DNA from: JAYVYM01 sp046593925
Lineage (GTDB): Bacteria > Actinomycetota > Actinomycetes > Mycobacteriales > SCTD01
Direction: 5' to 3'
Assembly: GCA_046593925.1 (NCBI GenBank)
Contig: JBKJQN010000033.1
Span: 1-60,725, forward strand
DNA: 60,725 nt
A program made the position numbers and the translations under genes. The notes below the pieces were generated by a model. That model ran no database searches. It saw nothing but the letters and a program-made list of their open reading frames with translations, and had not been told where the DNA came from. This document shows, piece after piece, positions 57,698 through 60,725 of the stretch. Positions within the stretch are counted from its first letter, which is position 1. Every line of letters begins with the position of its first letter.

Positions 57698-59014
57698 TCA
57701 GCCGCCGGCCGGCGGCTCGGACACGTCCGTCGTCTCGAACACAGCCGGCGGTTCGAACACGGCCACGAGCTCGACGTGCTCGGTCATCGGGTACAGGTCG
57801 AAGGCGCGCAGGGTCGGCATCGTCCAGCCGGCGTCGAGCAGCACCTTGGCGTCGCGCGCGAACGACGCCGGCTCGCAGGACACGTACGCCATCCGGCGCG
57901 GTCTCAGCGCGGCGAGCGCAGTCGTGACGGCGAGCCCCGCACCCGCACGCGGCGGGTCCAGGACGACCAGGTCGGGCGGTGCCTGCCCGGCGGGACCGGG
58001 GCTTGCCAGCCGGTGCAGCAGGCCGGGCTCGACCTCGGCGGTACGGATCCGCACCTGTGGGAGGTCGGCGGTGTTGCGGGCGGCGTCGGCGCAGGCTCGG
58101 CCGTCGGCCTCCACGGCGAGCACCGACCCGGTCTCGCCGACCGCCTCGGCGAGCAGCGCCGCGAACAGCCCGACCCCGGCGTACAGGTCGACGACGGCCT
58201 CACCGGGCTCGGGGGCCAGCGCGCCGAGGACAGCCTCGGCCAGCGCGGTCGCCGCCCCGACGTGCACCTGCCAGAAGCCGCCGGCCGCGACCTCGAAATG
58301 TCGGCCCAGCACCTGGTGCCGCAGCCCGTGCGGTGCGACGTGCGGACGGCCGTCGACGACCACGCCGGCGTCGACCGCCGGCACCCGCGGTCGACCACGA
58401 CCGCCGCGGACCACGTCGACGACCCGCTGCGACCCGTCGGCGGTGCTCGCGACCTCCACCGTGGCCGCGGCGTACCAGCGCAGCCGTTCGGCTCCGACCT
58501 GCTGCACGCCGGGGGCGGCGATCAGGCAGCGCTCGACCGGTTGCAGGTCGTGCGAGCGGTGCCGGCGCAGCCCCGGGCGCCCGTCGGGCGACACCGCGAA
58601 CGTCACACGGGTACGCCAACCCAAGCCGTCGGGCGCTCCGGGGACCTGCTCGACGACGACGTCACGCTCGACCTTGGCGGTGCGACGCAGCTGCTCGGCG
58701 ACCAGCCCGGCCTTCAGCTCGCGCTGCCGCCGGAGGGCGACGTGCTGCCAGTCGCAGCCACCGCACCGCCCCGGGCCGGCGTACGGGCACGGCGGCTCGA
58801 CGCGGTCCGCCGACGCGCTCAGCACCTGCACGGCGTCGGCGCGCAGGAACGACGTCGTCGCCGAGGTCACCCGGGCCAGGACCCGCTCGCCGGGCAGCGC
58901 GTGCCGGACGAACACGACCCGGCCGTCGGGTGCCCGCGCGACGCAGGCCCCGCCGGCGGCGGCGGCGCCGGTCACCAGCTCGAGCTGGTCCCCGACGACC
59001 GGGTCAGCCGTCAC
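57698..59014 (-). CDS. TRAM-domain class I RNA methyltransferase (RlmD/TrmA-like)
   Basis: Uracil-C5 RNA methyltransferase family, 438 residues. An N-terminal TRAM domain (about 5-55, ELVTGAAAAGGACVARAPDG) is followed by iron-sulphur cysteines in PCPYAGPGRCGGCDWQHV, FWQVHVGAATALAEAV, the SAM motif VVDLYAGVGLFAALLAEA, VVLDPPRAGAG and the catalytic Cys in MAYVSCEPASFARD. Whether it acts on rRNA or tRNA is not decidable. GTG 59014 overlaps the end of the APC relic by 4 bp. The TRAM gene next to an APC permease and trkA pair matches the mycobacterial Rv2689c-Rv2692 order, as I recall it. Confidence 0.94.
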   Translation of the reverse strand: MTADPVVGDQLELVTGAAAAGGACVARAPDGRVVFVRHALPGERVLARVTSATTSFLRADAVQVLSASADRVEPPCPYAGPGRCGGCDWQHVALRRQRELKAGLVAEQLRRTAKVERDVVVEQVPGAPDGLGWRTRVTFAVSPDGRPGLRRHRSHDLQPVERCLIAAPGVQQVGAERLRWYAAATVEVASTADGSQRVVDVVRGGRGRPRVPAVDAGVVVDGRPHVAPHGLRHQVLGRHFEVAAGGFWQVHVGAATALAEAVLGALAPEPGEAVVDLYAGVGLFAALLAEAVGETGSVLAVEADGRACADAARNTADLPQVRIRTAEVEPGLLHRLASPGPAGQAPPDLVVLDPPRAGAGLAVTTALAALRPRRMAYVSCEPASFARDAKVLLDAGWTMPTLRAFDLYPMTEHVELVAVFEPPAVFETTDVSEPPAGG

Positions 59015-59553
59015 GACCCGCCGGCGGCGCGCGCCGCGGCCGCGTTGCGGCGCGCATCGGGCGGGCTGAGGTCCATCGTCACGTCCACGCGTCGGTCCGA
59101 GGACTGCAGCCGGTTGATGGCCCGCGAGCGCACCCTCGAGATGGACACCCCGACGATGCAGAGCTGGATCAGGTTCCCCAGCGTGATGATGCCTATGAGC
59201 ATCATGCCGGCGATGATGCCCATCAGCAGCAGTGTCGTCGCGGCGTTGCTGCTCTCGGGCTTGCGGAAAGCGGGAACGCCGTTGCTGACCGCCCCGACGC
59301 CGGTCAGCGCCGCACACCCGTAGGAGAATGTGCGCGGCAGCAGGGAGCCGGCGGCCAGGCCGGTGAAGGCGCCCTGCGCGGTGTCCTCCGCCACGAGGTC
59401 GAACGGGTAGGCGTGCAGGTCCTGGCGGTAGCTCGCGACCACCGTCAGCATGACCGGGACGACAGCGGGGTCGACCTGCCAGGAGCCGAGCCGCTCGCTG
59501 CGCAGGGCACGACCGAGCAGCAGCCGTGTGAGGAGGTCACCTGCCGCAGGCAC
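59011..59553 (-). pseudogene. Shrunken APC-family amino acid permease with internal deletions
   Basis: An open 180-codon frame (GTG 59553) that is a patchwork of an APC permease normally about 600-650 residues long. In order it keeps GDLLTRLLLGRALRSERLG (N-terminus), VPVMLTVVASYRQDLHAYP (end of span 2 region), SYGCAALTGVGAVSNGVPAF and RKPESSNAATTLLLMGIIAG (middle), LIQLCIVGVSIS (late span) and RVRSRAINRL. The usual sequence between these blocks (LLPKRIALPVFASDALSS, GGGDYEVA and most spans) is gone. It cannot form a transporter. The frame is open throughout and overlaps the TRAM gene start by 4 bp, so it may still be translated. The intact gene is expected here next to trkA in related bacteria. 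Confidence 0.75.
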
Positions 59554-59653
59554 GCCGGGAGCGTACGGGTCCGGCCGGGCCGTGCGTGCGACCTGCGCGT
59601 GTAGCGTTCGGGCGAGCCGGGCGGCGGTCCGGGTAGCACCGGGAGGGCAGCAC

Positions 59654-60319
59654 GTGCATGTCGTGATCATGGGCTGCGGGCGGGTCGGTTCGGCCCTGGC
59701 CAAGGCCCTGGGGCGCTACGACCACTCCGTGGCCGTCATCGACCGCGACGCCGCGGCGTTCCGGCGGCTGCACCCGGAGTTCGACGGCCAGCGGGTCACC
59801 GGAATCGGCTTCGACCGCGACACCCTGATCGAGGCCGGCATCGAGCACGCCAATGCGTTCGCCGCCGTGAGCAGCGGAGACAACAGCAACATCATCTCCG
59901 CGAGGGTGGCCCGTGAGACCTTCGGCGTCGAGAACGTCGTCGCCCGCATCTACGATGCCCGACGCGCCGAGGTCTACCAGAAGCTCGGCATCCCGTCGGT
60001 CGCGACGGTGCGCTGGACCGCCGACCAGGTGATCCGCCGGATGCTGCCAGAAGGCCTGCTGTCGCAGTGGCGCGACCCGAGCGGCCAGGTGCTGCTGGCA
60101 GAGGTGGCGTACGCCCCGGAATGGGTGGGCCACCGGCTCAGCGCGCTCGAGACCGAGGCGGGCGTCCGGGTCGCTCTGATCACCCGGCTCGGTGAGGGCC
60201 GGCTGCCGCAGGCGCAGACCGTCGTGCAGGAGGGGGACCTGGTGCACGTCATGATGACCGACGAGCAGCGCGATCACGTGATCCGCGTGTTCGCCACCGC
60301 GCCCCGGGAGGGCCCGTGA
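59654..60319 (+). CDS. trkA: TrkA family potassium uptake regulator
   Basis: Cytoplasmic NAD-binding regulator of a Trk/Ktr potassium channel, or a CeoB-type protein. The 221-residue protein has an RCK N-domain with HVVIMGCGRVGSALAKAL (dinucleotide loop), AVIDRD as the acidic end of strand 2, AFAAVSSGDNSNIISA and VVARIYDARRAEVYQKLG, then a TrkA-C domain (about 140-210) LLAEVAYAPEWVGHRLSAL. GTG 59654 has GGGAGGG seven bases before it. The second TrkA starts in its stop codon. The channel subunit is not in the window. Confidence 0.95.
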   Translation: MHVVIMGCGRVGSALAKALGRYDHSVAVIDRDAAAFRRLHPEFDGQRVTGIGFDRDTLIEAGIEHANAFAAVSSGDNSNIISARVARETFGVENVVARIYDARRAEVYQKLGIPSVATVRWTADQVIRRMLPEGLLSQWRDPSGQVLLAEVAYAPEWVGHRLSALETEAGVRVALITRLGEGRLPQAQTVVQEGDLVHVMMTDEQRDHVIRVFATAPREGP

Positions 60320-60725
60320 GGGTCGCCATCGCCGGCGCCGGCAACGTCGGGCGCTCGATCGCGCTCGAGCTGCTGGGCAACGGCCACCACGTGCTGCTGA
60401 TCGAACGCGAGTCGCGGGCGATCAAGGTATCCACGGTGCCCGAGGCCGAGTGGCTGCACGCCGACGCCTGCGAGCTCGACAGCCTGGTGCAGGCCGCGCT
60501 GCAGGACTGCGACGTCGTGGTCGCAGCGACCGGCGACGACAAGGTCAACCTGGTCGTCTCGCTGCTGGCCAAGACCGAGTTCGGCGTCGACCGGGTCGTG
60601 GCCCGGGTCAACCACCCGAAGAACGAGTGGCTGTTCAACGAGTCGTGGGGCGTCGACGTGTCGGTGTCCTCCCCCCGCCTGCTGGCCGCTGTGGTCGAGG
60701 AGGCCGTCTCGGTCGGTGACCTGGT
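60316..60725 (+). CDS. Second TrkA family protein, 3' end beyond window
   Basis: At least 136 residues with an RCK N-domain: RVAIAGAGNVGRSIALELLG, LLIERESRAI, VVAATGDDKVNLVVSLLAK and DRVVARVNHPKNEWLFNE. GTG 60316 overlaps the first TrkA stop by 4 bp, so the two are coupled; such tandem pairs (CeoB/CeoC) work together. The C-terminal TrkA-C domain is cut off by the window edge. Confidence 0.95.
   Translation, partial: MRVAIAGAGNVGRSIALELLGNGHHVLLIERESRAIKVSTVPEAEWLHADACELDSLVQAALQDCDVVVAATGDDKVNLVVSLLAKTEFGVDRVVARVNHPKNEWLFNESWGVDVSVSSPRLLAAVVEEAVSVGDL

Overview
The window is GC-rich DNA with frequent GTG and TTG starts and many 4-bp stop/start overlaps. The gene set is typical of Actinomycetota: bifunctional PriA, a PdtaR-type ANTAR regulator, a Trp-associated membrane protein, DUF5999, DnaE1 and paired TrkA proteins. 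It looks like a chromosome segment of a free-living high-GC actinobacterium. The genus cannot be fixed from the sequence. Much of the order (rpsA, polA, pdtaR, pyk, lgt, trpABC-E, hisI-F-A-H-B-C-D, dnaE) matches, as I recall it, the mycobacterial rpsA-to-dnaE segment. The right end (dxs, TRAM methyltransferase, trkA pair) matches a second conserved block.

Layout. 1-6.9 kb: 5' part of rpsA, a methyltransferase, two GNAT acetyltransferases, polA and a DUF554 membrane protein. 6.9-13.1 kb: a branched-chain amino acid (Liv) ABC transporter, livHMGF facing a convergent livK, with a decayed inverted LivF-like relic in front. 13.3-23.4 kb: pdtaR, a 74-nt tRNA-Leu(CAA), pyk, a secreted S8 protease and gltD/gltB. 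23.6-26.5 kb: an orphan sensor kinase, a VIT1/CCC1-type transporter and lgt. 26.5-31.9 kb: trpA-B-C-membrane protein-trpE-hisI, mostly with overlapping starts and stops. 32-38.4 kb: an export block (MFS, small protein, MFS, heterodimeric ABC exporter) lying inside the his/trp cluster. 38.5-44.6 kb: hisF, DUF5999, priA, a small membrane protein, a 475-bp gap with two palindromic repeats, then hisH-B-C-D. 44.7-50.2 kb: a LON-domain protein, a membrane protein, DUF6308 and dnaE1. 50.4-55.9 kb: a secreted Pla-1/cef-like lipase, dxs, a conserved hypothetical and a diacylglycerol kinase-like protein. 55.9-60.7 kb: an alpha-amylase relic, an alpha/beta hydrolase, trmB, a TRAM RNA methyltransferase, a shrunken APC permease relic and two TrkA genes, the second cut by the window edge.

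Most genes are housekeeping or biosynthetic: histidine, tryptophan, glutamate, isoprenoid, DNA replication, tRNA/rRNA modification and potassium uptake. I found no phage, transposase, CRISPR array or clearly novel defence system. The most interesting signals are three gene relics that have lost internal blocks (LivF-like, amylase, APC permease), an extracytoplasmic domain fused to LivH, a tRNA-Leu without its long variable arm, a pair of 32-33 bp palindromic elements between hisH and priA, and an ABC exporter pair whose degenerate residues all fall in one of the two ATP sites.
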